Part shown: positions 1-11,448 of the stretch, piece after piece | Layout: the number at the start of each line of letters is the position of its first letter | Numbering within the stretch: position 1 is the first letter of the stretch | Source: Theristus sp. LFF4_11 | Taxonomy: Eukaryota > Nematoda > Chromadorea > Monhysterida > Xyalidae | DNA: 64,000 bases | NCBI GenBank assembly: GCA_030248135.1 | Contig: JASANC010004087.1 | Span: 124,001-188,000 of the forward strand | Reading direction: 5' to 3' | Position numbers and translations under genes: made by a program | The notes under the pieces: generated by a model | The model's input: the letters and a program-made list of their open reading frames with translations, nothing else | Told to the model about the DNA's origin: nothing | Databases searched by the model: none

Positions 1-1234
1 AAAAGCACATGAACACACGCAGTGTGCAATAAAAATCTTCCAATTTTTCGTTTTTCATCTGAACACTAATACACAAATCTCGGTCCGTTACAGGGTATAT
101 CATATCAAACAATCGCTTGCTTTCATTTGATCAGCAAGCAAAACCAAAACCAACGAACCACCCGATAGACACAGCAAACGCACAAGTAAAAGAAGCCAAG
201 CGAGCCACTATTTTCCGTACCACAAAAAGCGCTGTCAAGAATACCAATCATGGTTCTCTCCGAGTATTTCTTTCCACAAACAAGAAAACGAAGCGTAATT
301 TTCTTGCGCTGGGAGAAACAATGTGCACAAGAACGAACTGAATGGAAATGACTAACGCTTGCTGCTGCTGCTGTTATCCGAGTCCAATAAGTCATTGAGA
401 CACAGAGCGTTTGCTGCGCTGCAACGCTCTGATTCAATTTGTAGGCGTGATACGCACAGCGAACGCTCGCTTGAATACTTCTAACAAAATTTGGTGCCAA
501 AGACAATGGAATTCTGAAATTATTCATAACCGCCAGGTTTATTCACATCTTATGTTTGTTCAAACCTGTCACTTTTTTCTTGAACACAGAGCTTTTGCGA
601 AAGAAGACTAAACGGGATCAGGGTTGCAAGAAAACTTATTCATCCCTAATCAAGGGGTGTTTGATTTCAACCAAATACCAGACCCGATGATACAACCGCT
701 CTTTCAAAATTTTAGCATGTTCTGTATTTTGCGAAGAAAATGACAGGTTAAAACGAACATACTTTACCATAAAAAGCACTGTACAGTGTAAGCATGTGAC
801 CGCCGATTTCAACGGACATGGGCTCTAAAAAGTGGTTTTAGCACACAGGACAGCATGGTTGAAAGTGAGTTGTTGAGCGCAACATCAAGTGTAAACACAC
901 GAGAGATACACGAGCAAGATATTGGATTGGACCTTCATGTTCACAGTTGAGCGTGCAAAAACCTTGATCAAAATGTGGTATTCAGCAAACTTTGAACGAA
1001 AAAATCAGGGAAAAACACATATGCGCACACATAATCTAGCACTTCTGTTTTCTGGTTATGTTTTGAGCAGGCAAAATTTCAAGCACCACACACAAACACA
1101 GTGACAGCACTTTGCAATGATAAAAAGTGCACTGAAGAAAGAGATCGAGCGACACGCAACCTACAGACATGTGCGACAATGACACGTGTAAACAAGCACA
1201 AATGAAGCCGAGTCCAATGACATGATCATAGTCG
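1..1234. other. No gene recognised (downstream flank of the CDK gene)
   Basis: Only short ORFs without recognisable motifs or splice-consistent continuations are present on either strand. The segment lies 3' of the minus-strand CDK gene, so part of it is probably its 3' UTR. I see no repeats shared with the rest of the window. Confidence 0.5.
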
Positions 1235-4020
1235 TCATAGATTGTCGAGTAATTTCGGTACGTTCAGTGGCATGTCGCGGAAGTATCGATGTGAGACGGC
1301 CGTTTTCGCGCAGACACGCATGCTCGGTGGGTAGCGCGTCATTTGCTGCAACACAAAATTGAACCAATTTCACTCAGCAAGCACCACCTTCAGCAGCTCT
1401 TCTTAACCGTAATGATTTTTTAAAGTGTACTGTACTCATTCATGGGATTGGCAAAAGGCTGTTTCATTAACACGGGGAAAACCGTTTTTCAGGAACAACC
1501 GGAAAACGTGAAAACCTGGTATCAAATTTTACAGAGCTTCACACACTTTTTTTACATTTCAGACATGGTTCCAAAAACAACATTTGGAAACTGGAAATAA
1601 AGTCAGCCGTTGGTACTGCAAGTAAATATATCACGTGTAGCAACCGGCAACAACAAAAGAACAATAATAACAATTTCAATGGAAAATCTATGCAGTTTCA
1701 GTTGCAGTCATGTTATTAAAAAACAAAGAAAGAACTCTTCGACAACTTTCTGTTCACATGCCCGGAAACTAGCAATAAAGACCAGAAGCTTGAAACACTT
1801 GAAAAAAATTGAGCCAAACGAACAGGTTCTTAGCGTTTATTCAACCATCAAAACTACTTTCCCATCAAAAAACTCGTTTAAAAACGTGTTGTCCATGAAA
1901 TGAAAATTGAACTGAATGTTTTCCCTGAACAGCCGGTTTTCCCACGTGCCAACTTTTAGTCATTTATTAACCCGTCGGTAATAACAACACGACACCCGGA
2001 TTGGATAGAAAAACACACCAGCGCACGAAATTCATGTCCAGTCAACCAACACAATCAAAACCATTTGCACATTGCCTTTGCGATCAGTCCTCCCAAAACT
2101 GACCGCAAACAAATCGAGCGCGTCCGCAGACAACGACGGCATCGCATCGCCCAACAGTTGCGGCGGCCACTTCGGGAAAATGTCCTTGAAGTCGGGCAAC
2201 TCTGTGACGCCCGGCCAGATTTGCTCGGTTGGCGTGCCGAACAGACGGAAGATGTGGAACAACTGATCGATCTCGGAGTCGCCCGCAAACAACGGCTTCT
2301 TCGTAATCTGCGTTGGGAACAACTGTGCTGTGCAGCGTGCACTGGAAAAGGCACTCTGCGATCATTGCTGATTGGTAGAACCGAAATAAATTTATTGCAC
2401 CTCAATTCAATGGCGCCTTTAGGAACTAAAAAGCGCAAATTGATAGTGTAACACTCTGACAATTCAAAACGACAATCGCACGATACGAAAACTAACCAGC
2501 TCAACGAATATACAACCTAAACTCCAAATATCCACTGACGGCGAGTAGAATTTTGTGCCGAGCAGAATCTCCGGCGCACGATACCAAAGTGTGACCACCT
2601 GCGCGAGAAAACTGCAATTTTTCCAACCAAACACAAACCGGTGACAAGTAGTCATAAAATGGTCCCCACTTCAGTTCAGGCGGAAACCGGAGCGTGCATT
2701 GCAAACAAACGTCGTGTTCACAACGTGCATTTGCAAGTGGCGCTGCGGTGGCGCCTGCACACGCAGTGACTGTCACCTCGTGCGTGTAGCACCTCATCGG
2801 CACGTTGAACGAGCGCGCTAGACCGAAATCTGCCAGCTTTATGACGCCGTTGTTGTTGAGCAGCAGATTCTGTGGCTTCAGATCACGGTGAATCACGCGG
2901 TGCGCATGACAGTAGGCGAGCCCTTGCAGCAGTTGCCACGTGAGACTCTGCGAATGTGGAAACTCTGACAGAGGTGAACTCGATTGCTTGAAACTGATTC
3001 GACATGGATTTAAAAATTCAAAACCATTCAATTCCTAGTTTTCTGCATTCGTAAACAAAATTTTGAAAACCACAGTATGACTATGGCATCATGTATGCCC
3101 GACTGAATAAAGTTGACGCGCAGTAATTTCATTGCTTGGATTAAGTTTGCTCTGTAGCCACAAACACCAGCCCAAACACTTGTTACCATGTCCACCATGT
3201 TACCTTGACCACTTCCTCTGGTAGCAGCCGGTTTCCAGTTCGTTTGTCGAGATATCGTTTCAAATCCATGTCCAAATACTCGAACACCAGATATAACCGA
3301 TTTTGCTCGTGAACCACATCGTATAACCTGCAATCAGCACAAACGTCATGCTTCATTCATTTATATTATACAAAAGCAGAAACATTCTCACGTTGCACTG
3401 GAACAGTTCACGTAGCGAAGTAATGATCATCAATCAAAAACAACTTTGTTTGACACAGTACCTACAGTCGAACTCTAAATTATAGACAATCAGATCAGAT
3501 GATTGGTGGTGATGCACGCTTTCTGTGCAACACAAACTCCGCCTCCACAGCAATGCCTGCATAGAAAGACACCAACCTGTCACTAACTAATCAGCTGATT
3601 GCCGAGAATTTAAAGAGTTCGACTGTAATTATTCACTTTCGGCTCTTAAACCAAAATAGCGAAGGCGTCAGCTCGATTGATTAAAAAGTTGAACGCCCAA
3701 ACCGAACGTGCACACTTGACAATGTTGTGGTGGTCGAGCTCCTTCAGCAGCGCAATCTCGCGAATCGCTGTGCTTGGCACTCCCTCGGAGTCACTGAAAT
3801 TCAATCAATGAATCAAAGCATTCAGTCAATCTTGCACAATTTCTTTCGACAAAGCAACAACACAAGACGCCAAAATGCAGCAATGAACTGATTCAGCAAC
3901 TGACGTGTCGAGCGCGATCTTTTTCAAAGCGACCTGCTCTTTGGTTCGTTTGTCAATCGCTTTGTACACGACGCCGTACGTTCCCTCACCAACTTTCGTC
4001 ATTGGCCCATAGCTGTTCAT
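1235..4020 (-). CDS. cdk2: PSTAIRE cyclin-dependent kinase, CDK1/CDK2 type (closest to CDK2)
   Basis: Serine/threonine kinase that, when bound to a cyclin, drives cell-cycle transitions. Seven minus-strand exons join in frame: 4020-3905, 3793-3716, 3327-3204, 2947-2777, 2598-2497, 2307-2104 and 1345-1235, giving 301 aa, the usual CDK length. Visible motifs: glycine loop GEGTYGVV with the inhibitory pair T14/Y15, catalytic K33, cyclin-binding PSTAIRE at 45-51, HRDLKPQN with catalytic D128, DFG at 146-148, activation-loop T161 in [14 protein letters not shown], and GDSEIDQLF. The last exon ([10 protein letters not shown]...) is divergent from the usual HYDP.KRI.A form but keeps the spacing, AKxAxxH and [12 protein letters not shown] and LGCIF favour CDK2, although nematode CDK1 can share them. 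I chose the ATG at 4020 because it puts T14, Y15 and K33 at the human CDK2 positions. It lies about 1.35 kb downstream of the proteasome gene on the same strand, too far for a typical nematode operon. Confidence 0.95.
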
Positions 4021-5369
4021 TCTTCGAGTGAGAGTGGGCAGAATCGATCTCAACGAATAACGTCACCTAAAATCAAGAGGAATGCGATTACATTGACAAG
4101 GCTACTTACGATGGCAAGCAGCTCAACGTTTTCTGCAGTTCTGCACATCTTGACAAACCCAAAGTGCAAAACAACTTGAACGACGACAAGTGCAAATGTC
4201 GCCGAACACCGAACTGAAATTACAAATGTTTTTAATGACTTGCTTTTGTTTAATTGATTTGATTCTCGGAAATTTTCTTGGTCAAATGCTTTCACGTCAC
4301 GTGCCGGCTCACGGTTCGGCTCGCTCGGGCAACAAAATAATCAGACGCTGGCTGCACTGCGAAAATCACCGGAACGGGAAACAACTTCAGAAACTTTTTT
4401 TTATTTATTTGTTCGCGCGCCGGTTCCCTTCCTCGAACTTTCGAACTGCACAGACTTCTTCGAACTTTCAGATCAAAATGAAATTATTTGTAGCCTTTCG
4501 ACCACTGACTGACCTGAGTCACCTGACCAAACATTCATTTTTCGTCACGCAGAAAAAAAACGATTGACATACACGCAAAAACGACGAAATAAACAAATGG
4601 ATTTGATTCAAGCGCGCGCAACGCCAGCAGTGAGCGACAGCACGAAAAATATTTGAAAACGATCGCTTCGCGCGCGCAATTTAGAAATCCTGACTATCAA
4701 GCAAGGCCATTGTAACGTATTGCCACTTCACAAACACCACAGGTTGGCTTGGAAGTCAGCTGCTGCTGCGTTTCCCGTTCCGAAAAAGCAAACCGTGGCT
4801 TTCTTTGACATGTTTGTCGAACCACTTTGCAATAGGGTAGTAGCCAAGCCGAACGTTCACCGTTGGACTTGTTCAAAAAACCAGATTTATTATCAAAAAG
4901 ACAACAACAACAACAAAACAATTGAATCGCGAAATTGAAAGGATCACTCGGCTACAAAACTGGTATCGTCTCACGGACCCACGGTTCAAAAATCACATTG
5001 TTGCACGTACTCACCGATAAAACAAGCACACTCATTTCATGAAGTCCACAAGGCAGTGGCTCGGCTTCGGCACAAAATCTCTTGCTACATACAGCCAAAC
5101 GAACAGAAGAAATTCATGAAATGTGTGAAAACAAACAAAACATAACCCGATGGAACAATGGCTTCAACCCACAATCAAAACAAACGGCAGCCAAATTTCA
5201 AAAAAATATGAACAATAATTAGCCATATGCCTTCTTTCAAATCAACATTTTATCGAATTGTTTAACAATGAAAATGACATCGTTTGCAGCATCAGCATCG
5301 TTCAATCACAACATCAAACTCCGACCAAATCAATTGCAAGCGACGAAAGCACACAACTGCAATAACAAG
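4021..5369. other. Intergenic region between the CDK and proteasome genes
   Basis: No ORF here has recognisable protein motifs or convincing splice continuations. It should contain the CDK promoter and 5' UTR and the 3' UTR of the proteasome gene. Both genes are read on the minus strand. Confidence 0.5.
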
Positions 5370-7331
5370 CTACGGCGCTGGCGCCATGTCAACATCGGCT
5401 GCTCCTTCTTGACCATCCTGCAAAACAATAGATAAAAATTAGTGATTGACATTAATGCACACTTTTACAGCCGCAAACCGAACAAGGCTGAGTTGCGAGC
5501 AACTGATCTGCAAAATGGCATTTTGAGGCACGATTGAGAGTGCGGAGCGAGAACACAGACACAGACCGCTGCCGGTGCGCCCGGCTCCGGTGGCGCGGCT
5601 GCGGCCTGTTGCGCGGTGGTGCGAGCACGCGGCACCTCGCTGATCACGGCCAAATATGGCTCAACAAGTGCATCCTCCATGATCTGCAACGGCGTTTGCT
5701 CACCAACTAGCGCCACCGTCGTGTTCTGTGATGATTTCAACAAACTGTTTTCAATCATTCAGTTTTGTTTCAACAATGTCTGCAATGATGTTATGCAAAA
5801 CTATTGCCGGTGTGCACGTGGAACGCACATCCTTCTTGAGATCATCCTCGGCGGGCAGCGTGTCGCGCAACGCCAGCAACGCGTGTCTGATCAGCGAGTC
5901 GACATCCGCTGAACACCACAAACAAACATTCGACAGAAATCACAGCACAGCTCACTAAGCACATCTTTCAAAAGACAAATCTTGCGTCCTCGGTTTGTCA
6001 TGACAATAAAATAGATTAGCAATGAGAAATTGGTCAGCATAGTTTCCAACTGTCGACTAGAAGGACCTTGTTTGAAGGATTCGAGATGCTTCTCCAGGTA
6101 CGTGCGTGCAGACTGCGACCGACTGCCAATGGCCATCGCGTGGCACTCAGCAACCTCGGCCGACGGGTCCGTCATCACAACGTGCGCACCCTTCGACTGA
6201 AATCAACAAAATGTTGTTCTGCATTCGTGCAAGTGATTCTGTATGCTCCAATAATTATGACGATGCTTTTATTGCATGCTAAAAAACACAGACAAACAAA
6301 TTAACGGCTTACATCAAAGCCGATGAGCAACAGCCCGACGCCAAATGGTCGTTGTCCGTAGAATTGCGTCGGCTTTTGCAATTCTGTGAAATTCATTCAG
6401 CAATTGTTACTTGTTTACACCTTTATTGGTTTGGTGCCCGTCAACCATAGGATCAAGCCTGATCATGCACTTTATGTAAGCAAACACAACGAAACAAATC
6501 GCACGCACTTAATTGTAGACGATCGTTTAGGATGGACACTGGAATCGGCTCTTCGTTGTCCCACCGATGCGACACGCATTCGCCTTGCAGGTAATTGCTG
6601 CAATGGTGACACGCTGCTCAAAAGCGCATTGAAAACTTAAAAATTTTACTTGGCAAAGAGAAACGCCATCTGTCATTGAATCGACAATGAATGGTGTTGT
6701 CCCAAAACGCCAAACTCAATCAAGTGACAAAGCCAAGCCTCACGCCAATTTGCGGCCGTCCGCCAACAGGCCAGCGATTGAGACGCCAACATGCGAGTCG
6801 AGCCTGAACACTTTCTGTTGATATGCGGTCAGCTCATTCACTTGACGCTGAAAAAAAACGACGGTCAAAATAAATACACGTAGCTGAGTGAGTACACAAG
6901 TTTGGGAGAAAATTTAGTTTGAACTTTCAAAAAAAATGCCAAAAATCGAATTTTTACAGCAAATTGATTTTTTTGGAATTGTTTAAATTGTTTAAAAAAT
7001 CGAAAATTAAAAACGCAAAAATTTAAAAAAATTCAACCCCTACCCCTACGCAAAACGTTGCTGCCAAAAACTCTACACAAATTTTGACGAAACCTTGAGC
7101 GCCACAACGACAGCGTGAGTTTTGCTTTTCAGTGCCACCGTTGCACTGCCTTGCTTCACGGCTTCACCTGCGTACTCGAGTTGATGCAGTCGGCCCTTTG
7201 AAAGCAACACAAATTGAAATGCTGACTGTCTTAGTCTTGCTGTCTAGTTTTGTTAAATTGAACACAATCTGAAAAACGCGAACTTGAGGCGACCAAGTTG
7301 TGACGTCACTGTCATACTGATTCCTGAACAT
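5370..7331 (-). CDS. PSMA1: 20S proteasome subunit alpha type-1 (alpha6 position)
   Basis: Structural alpha-ring subunit of the 20S proteasome core. Nine minus-strand exons join in frame: 7331-7284, 7195-7094, 6847-6744, 6597-6509, 6383-6313, 6196-6067, 5908-5829, 5725-5567 and 5417-5370, giving 276 aa (human PSMA1 is 263). The N-terminus [16 protein letters not shown] followed by [18 protein letters not shown] is the family signature, joined across the first splice. Other anchors are [68 protein letters not shown] and [19 protein letters not shown]. The C-terminal tail is Ala/Pro-rich, then acidic ([11 protein letters not shown]), as in other PSMA1 proteins. The usual EYAMEAV reads EYAGEAV here. 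Introns are short (tens to hundreds of bases). Confidence 0.96.
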
Positions 7332-7439
7332 TGTCTATTGTTTTAGTGATCGACGATCGTGTCGGTAGTGTCGTGACTGATAGTGATGCGAAGATCGTCC
7401 TCCGGCTCGGCGTTTGCTTTAGTTTCGTTCGGTCTTTAG

Positions 7440-7826
7440 CAGTACCGAAGGCGAAAGCAAATTTTCGAGGGGGTGTGTCGTCGTGGTGGGGGTGTCAATC
7501 ATGGTATAGACAGATTGGAGATCAGTACCGAAGGCGAAAGCAAATTTTCGAGGGGGGGGTGTCGTCACGTGGGGGGGGGGGTTCCAAAAATTTTTCAGTG
7601 GGGGGGTGTCAGTCATGGTACAGTGACACCCCCCCAGGCGTGGGCCATGGGGGGGGTGCACTATTGTAGAAAATTTTCTGGGGGGGTGCACACCCCCCAC
7701 CCCACCCATGAGATTTTTTCGCTTAAATTTTGAAGGAAAAACGCTAAATTTTGCTGCAAAATCTTTGAAATCACAATGAAGAATGTCAAGTTATCATATA
7801 TTTAGCTTATATTATAGACTTATTAC
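7440..7826 (+). repeat. Poly-G-rich dispersed repeat (copy interrupted by a retrotransposon)
   Basis: A mosaic of G8-G10 and C6-C7 runs separated by fixed linkers (GCAAATTTTCGAGGGG, GTAGAAAATTTTCTGGGG, CGCTTAAATTTTGAAGGA, GCTGCAAAATC). The same linkers recur at about 9.03-9.30, 14.46-14.57, 18.29-18.62 and 20.95-21.32 kb, and inverted at 59.9-60.64 kb. Proline- and glycine-rich ORFs across it come from homopolymer runs and are not genes. The repeat stops at TATAGACTT and resumes near 9031 as GACTTTAAAGACAAAA, so the retrotransposon between them is an insertion. Confidence 0.8.
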
Positions 7827-9030
7827 AGATCGACAACAGCTAGAATGAAGTTATTTAATGCGATGGTTGTAACCAAGCTCTCGTATTGCAATTCGGTTTG
7901 GTCTCCGTCTCAAGTAGGTCTTTTGAAGAGAGTGGAATCCGTTCAAAGAAGTTTCACAAAGTATCTCGAAGGTGTAAATTTTGAAACATCATACACCCAG
8001 CGGCTCATTGATTTGCAGCAAAGTTCACTTGTATTCAAGAGAATTGTGTCAGACCTGGTAATGGTTTACAAATTTATCAATGCAAAGTGTTATGTGTTAA
8101 ATCTATCAGACTTCTTTGAGGTTCACCAAGGGGAATTTGGTACTAGAGGTCATCAACATAAATTGAACACACCGCCTGTAAAGACGTCAATTAGAGCTGG
8201 TGCTTGGGCCGTGCGAACCATCCAACTCTGGAACAGTCTGAATCAAGACACAGTCTCAGCTCCCTCAACCTCTTCTTTCAAAAATAGGCTTATTGCAAAC
8301 GAATCTCAACTCATCCATAAATTTATTGCGACACGTTTCCCCTCCCTTCTGGCTTGATTTCCGTGGACCTGGGGATGCCGCTCTCCGTTGCTCTTCCTTT
8401 CCCATTGAGAAAACTTTGCGAATTGATAAATTCATCTTAGGTCCATTAAACATTCTTGCTTTAAAAAAAAGAAAAAGAAAAACAAACAAACAATTACATT
8501 GTGTTCAATGTCCCCTTTCACTTCAACTTTTTCTAAACTTGCCAACATTGCCCTGCTTGTGGTCGGAAAATGTTTGTGGTGTTCCGTTGCTAATCCTTTT
8601 GTGTTCTTTCAGGATTTCTTTTGTTAATACGTCAGAAACTTCAGAAGCCAGTCGAGTTTCGTCTTGTGCACTGAGATTGTGCGGCAGTTTGAGTTCGTAT
8701 TCGTATCGTCGATGAAGTGGATTATCTGTTTTGTTTTGAACAGTTTTGATCGGGCAGTCATGATTTTGATTCTCGCTAGTTATTTTATTTGTTAATGTTT
8801 CGTCGTGTGTGACAGTTTTCGTGATTGATAACTTGTTTTGAAAAAAGTTCAAAATTCAAATTCTCAGAACCTCAGCTCAGTCAGCTCAGTCAGTTCATCG
8901 TGTTTTGTCCGTGTGGTGGTTAATGCGTGATGTTATTGATTGTTTCATTGTATTTTGTACTATATACCTATTTCGATGCTTCGGCATCGTGTGACTACCT
9001 TGGTACGATAAACGTTACATCGTTACATCG
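7827..9030 (+). mobile_element. 5'-truncated non-LTR retrotransposon (reverse transcriptase C-terminus and 3' UTR)
   Basis: The ORF at 7845-8357 (170 aa) encodes the C-terminal thumb region typical of jockey/CR1-like reverse transcriptases: LSYCNSVWSP, a KRVESVQRSFTKYL helix, LVMVYKFINAK, the TRGHQHKL segment, and RTIQLWNSLN with a closing SSFKNRLI. It lacks the endonuclease and catalytic RT domains, so it is a dead copy. The remaining ~670 bp look like 3' UTR and end in short tandem repeats (CGTTACATCGTTACATCG), as in many elements of this class. It splits a poly-G repeat, with GACTT at both junctions as a possible short target duplication. Confidence 0.85.
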
Positions 9031-9310
9031 ACTTTAAAGACAAAAAATCATGATTTTTGAGCAAAAATTTATAATTTTTGGGTGGTCCGAGAAAATTTTT
9101 GGGGGGTGTCACTGTTACTTAGGTCCATCTAGGGGGGGGGGGGGTGGGGGGTGTCTAGCAAATTTCGAGGGGGGGGGGGGGGTGTGGATGGTCCAGGGTC
9201 AGGTTTTGGGGGGTGGGTGTCGCGTGTCCCCCCCACCCCCCCCCCCGCGGAGGTCTCGGGTGCTCTGGGGGGGTGTACCCCCCCACCCCCCCCTCGTCTT
9301 CGGTACTGTT
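9031..9310 (+). repeat. Poly-G-rich dispersed repeat, right half of the split copy
   Basis: Continuation of the repeat broken at 7826. ACAAAAAATCATGATTTTT is followed by long G runs (up to about 14) and C runs, then the gtctcgggtgctctggggg linker that corresponds to the linker at about 18.57 kb and 21.26 kb. Confidence 0.75.
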
Positions 9311-9621
9311 GGAGATGGAATTTTTCGGAAAAATATAATTTCGTGAAAAATTTCCGAAATTTTAACGGAAAAATTACGGTAGTTTTTCCAATTTTTCACG
9401 CAACCAAAAAATGACCAAATGAGCTTTTTCCTTAAAAACAAATGATGCCGGCGGGAGGCAATGTTGCTGAAAATTAGCGACGTTTGAACCAAAAATGGCA
9501 GATTTTTCTATTTAAGATGGCTAATATAACAAAACTACATTGATCCTTTTCAAGATTCAAGATACTATTGTCAAATTTCTGGGGGTGTGCGCACCGTGCG
9601 TGCACCCCCCCCCCAAATCGC

Positions 9622-9759
9622 CTCCGTCTCCGTGGCCCGGTGGTTAGCACGTTCGCCTTCAACTCAGAAGGTGACGGGTTCGATCCCCCACGGAGGATGA
9701 CAAACTGCAGCCGTTTGTTTCCGGAATCGGTGGGGGGCGTGCTTCAAATATTAAAAAAA
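9622..9759 (+). mobile_element. tRNA-headed SINE, family 2
   Basis: Positions 9627-9696 fold as a degenerate tRNA. Box A (TGGCCCGGTGG) and box B (GGGTTCGATCC, near 9676-9686) are intact. CTCCGTG pairs with CACGGAG as acceptor stem, and CCTTC/GAAGG forms an anticodon-like stem with a 6-nt loop. The T-stem pairs poorly and the loop is non-standard, so this is not a functional tRNA gene. The head is followed by a unique body and a tail (TTTCCGGAATCGG...GCGTGC, then an A-rich end) matching the tail of SINE family 1. Pol III internal promoters are therefore predicted but untested. Confidence 0.7.
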
Positions 9760-9777
9760 ATCATAATAAGACCGCAC

Positions 9778-9970
9778 TTGCCAACAGTACCGTGGGCCCA
9801 AAACAATTTTCGAAGGGGGGGTATGGACATGGTGCCGTGGGGGGGGGGGGGGGGGGTGCCGACCAAAAAGTGAGGGGGGGGTCCAACCTATGGTAACGTG
9901 GGACCCCCCCATGGGGGTCCCATGGGGGGGGTGCATTTTTTCAAAATTTTCTGTGGGGGGGGTTTACCTG
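9778..9970 (+). repeat. Poly-G repeat, GTGGGCCCAAAAC-containing variant
   Basis: Contains CAGTACCGTGGGCCC, a long G run near 9838-9856, then the palindromic CCCCCCATGGGGGTCCCATGG motif. Related copies are at about 20.51-20.70 kb (same strand) and 62.48-62.61 kb (opposite strand). Non-coding. Confidence 0.65.
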
Positions 9971-10029
9971 AAGATGTCAAGAAAAAAAAAATTCTATTTT
10001 TTTTTAAATTTTTTTTTAATTTTTTTTTT

Positions 10030-10363
10030 TAATGAAAGTTGTTCAGAATTTTTCAGGGAGTCCGAATATCACCATCTGAGGAGCCACCGACTTACCATAT
10101 GACCCCCACTCATATGGGAGGAGGGTGAAAATTTCAGACTTGGTTTCGGCGACCCCATTTTCCCACCGACGACATCACGTCTCGTGTTTTGCCTCTCAAT
10201 TCACCTCAAATAACACGGAAACAAGTTCAACAACAAACCGGTGTGATCATGCTGACGACACGAGGCGAAACAGCAACGAGCAACCAACGAAGTTACGCTT
10301 GCAGTGGCAGACAGTGCAATTTCGACCTTTCGAGATCCTGAAAAACGATGCGTAAATGTGGCC
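10030..10363 (+). repeat. Dispersed repeat D, copy 1 left part
   Basis: Starts in an A/T-rich tract and carries GTTCAGAATTTTTCAGGGAG, ACCGACGACATCACGTCTCG and AGCAACGAGCAACCAACG. A second copy at about 14.60-15.29 kb has the same order of diverged landmarks. The copy is interrupted at 10364 by the long-TIR element and resumes at 14120. Confidence 0.65.
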
Positions 10364-10654
10364 CTTGACAAAACTACGGACCGTATACGGAGGTTATACG
10401 GCGCACGCTTAACAAAACTACGGACCGTATACGGAGGTGCGCGCAGCGAAAAATGGCGCCAATTTTACATTCTCAGCACACGCTGCGCGTGCTTAACAAA
10501 ACTACGGACATTATACGGAGGTTTTCAAAAACGATTGGAAATGTTCAGATATGGTTGGGAATCGATTATACAATCAATCCTGAACAATTTTGGGCGCCAA
10601 ATTCAAATTTTTTCTTTTAGGCGGGAATTCAAAAACACTCAAAACAGTTGAAAA

Positions 10655-11241
10655 ACGGCTCGTGTACTATTCCGGCCCGCGAAATTCCGGCCCGTAGAAT
10701 TCCGGCCCGCTCATTCCGGCCCGAAGAATTCCGGCCCGAAGAATTCCGGCCCGGAGAATTCCGGCCCGGAGAATTTTCGCCAGCAAGAACAATATTAAAC
10801 CACACGAAGTGATTTTTGGTAAAAAAATTCTTAAGTGATTTTTTATTTTTGTTCAGAACTTGCTTGCAGTGACTTGTTGTAGGTTCCTAATCCTAAGCCA
10901 AGCCTTTTTGATAAGGTAAAAGGGTCACAAATCCTGTTCATGATAAAAAAATTTAAAAATTTAGTTGTAGTTTCTTTTTTCCAAAAGGTTTCACTTTCCA
11001 AAAAAGCAAGCAGGACGAACATCATTGAAAATACGCTGTAACATGTGAACATCGATATTTTTATTTTATTATTTCATTAACAAAAATCACTTCTTGTGGT
11101 TTAATATTGTTCGTGCTGGCGAAAATTCTCCGGGCCGGAATTCTCCGGGCCGGAATTCTTTGGGCCGGAATTCTTCGGGCCGGAATGAGCGGGCCGGAAT
11201 TCTTCAGGCCGGAATTAGCGGGCCGGAATTGTACCCCCCCC
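10655..11241. mobile_element. Foldback element with 15-bp tandem repeat arms, copy 1
   Basis: Arms of roughly 140 bp consist of a 15-bp unit, GAATTCCGGCCCGAA with variants, ending in TTTTCGCCAGCAAGAACAAT, and reappear inverted on the other side. The ends are unlike: CGGCTCGTGTACTATTCCGG on the left and a C-run plus GTACAATTCC-type end on the right. It sits inside the left arm of the long-TIR element. GTTGAAAA lies on both sides (10647-10654 and 11242-11249) and is present once in the uninterrupted right arm, so it is an 8-bp target duplication (9 bp if the fifth A is counted). Confidence 0.88.
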
Positions 11242-11448
11242 GTTGAAAAACAATGGGAAATGATCAGAGTTTGTTGAATATGAATCAAAACAATCAATCT
11301 AAGCAATTTGGTCGCCAATTTTTTGAATGGCGGGAAATTTAAAATTCAAATTTCTAAAAGATAAAAGACGACTGAAAATAACTTTGTTTGTTGAACATCG
11401 AAAAAATTGGTTAATGTGCTGACTGCCTGAACAAAGACTGCGGTACCA

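Noticed and set aside
1235..7331. CDK and proteasome genes as an operon
   Set aside because: Same strand, but about 1.35 kb apart. Nematode operon spacing is usually around 100 bp, and no trans-splice evidence is visible.
8523..8852. Minus-strand ORF of 109 aa antisense to the retrotransposon 3' region
   Set aside because: The composition is protein-like (RRYEYELKLPHNLSAQDE), but it lies wholly inside the 3' UTR of the inserted element, with no homologue I recognise and no splice support.
7331..9346. Glycine- and proline-rich ORFs over the poly-G blocks (also at 18.3-19.1, 20.5-21.3 and 59.6-60.5 kb)
   Set aside because: They arise from G and C homopolymers, occur on both strands at once, and change frame between repeat copies.
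9627..9696. tRNA gene at 9627 (and the tRNA-like head at 16162)
   Set aside because: Box A and B are good, but the anticodon loops have 6 nt and the T-stems pair poorly. The sequences continue into SINE bodies. These are tRNA-derived SINE heads.
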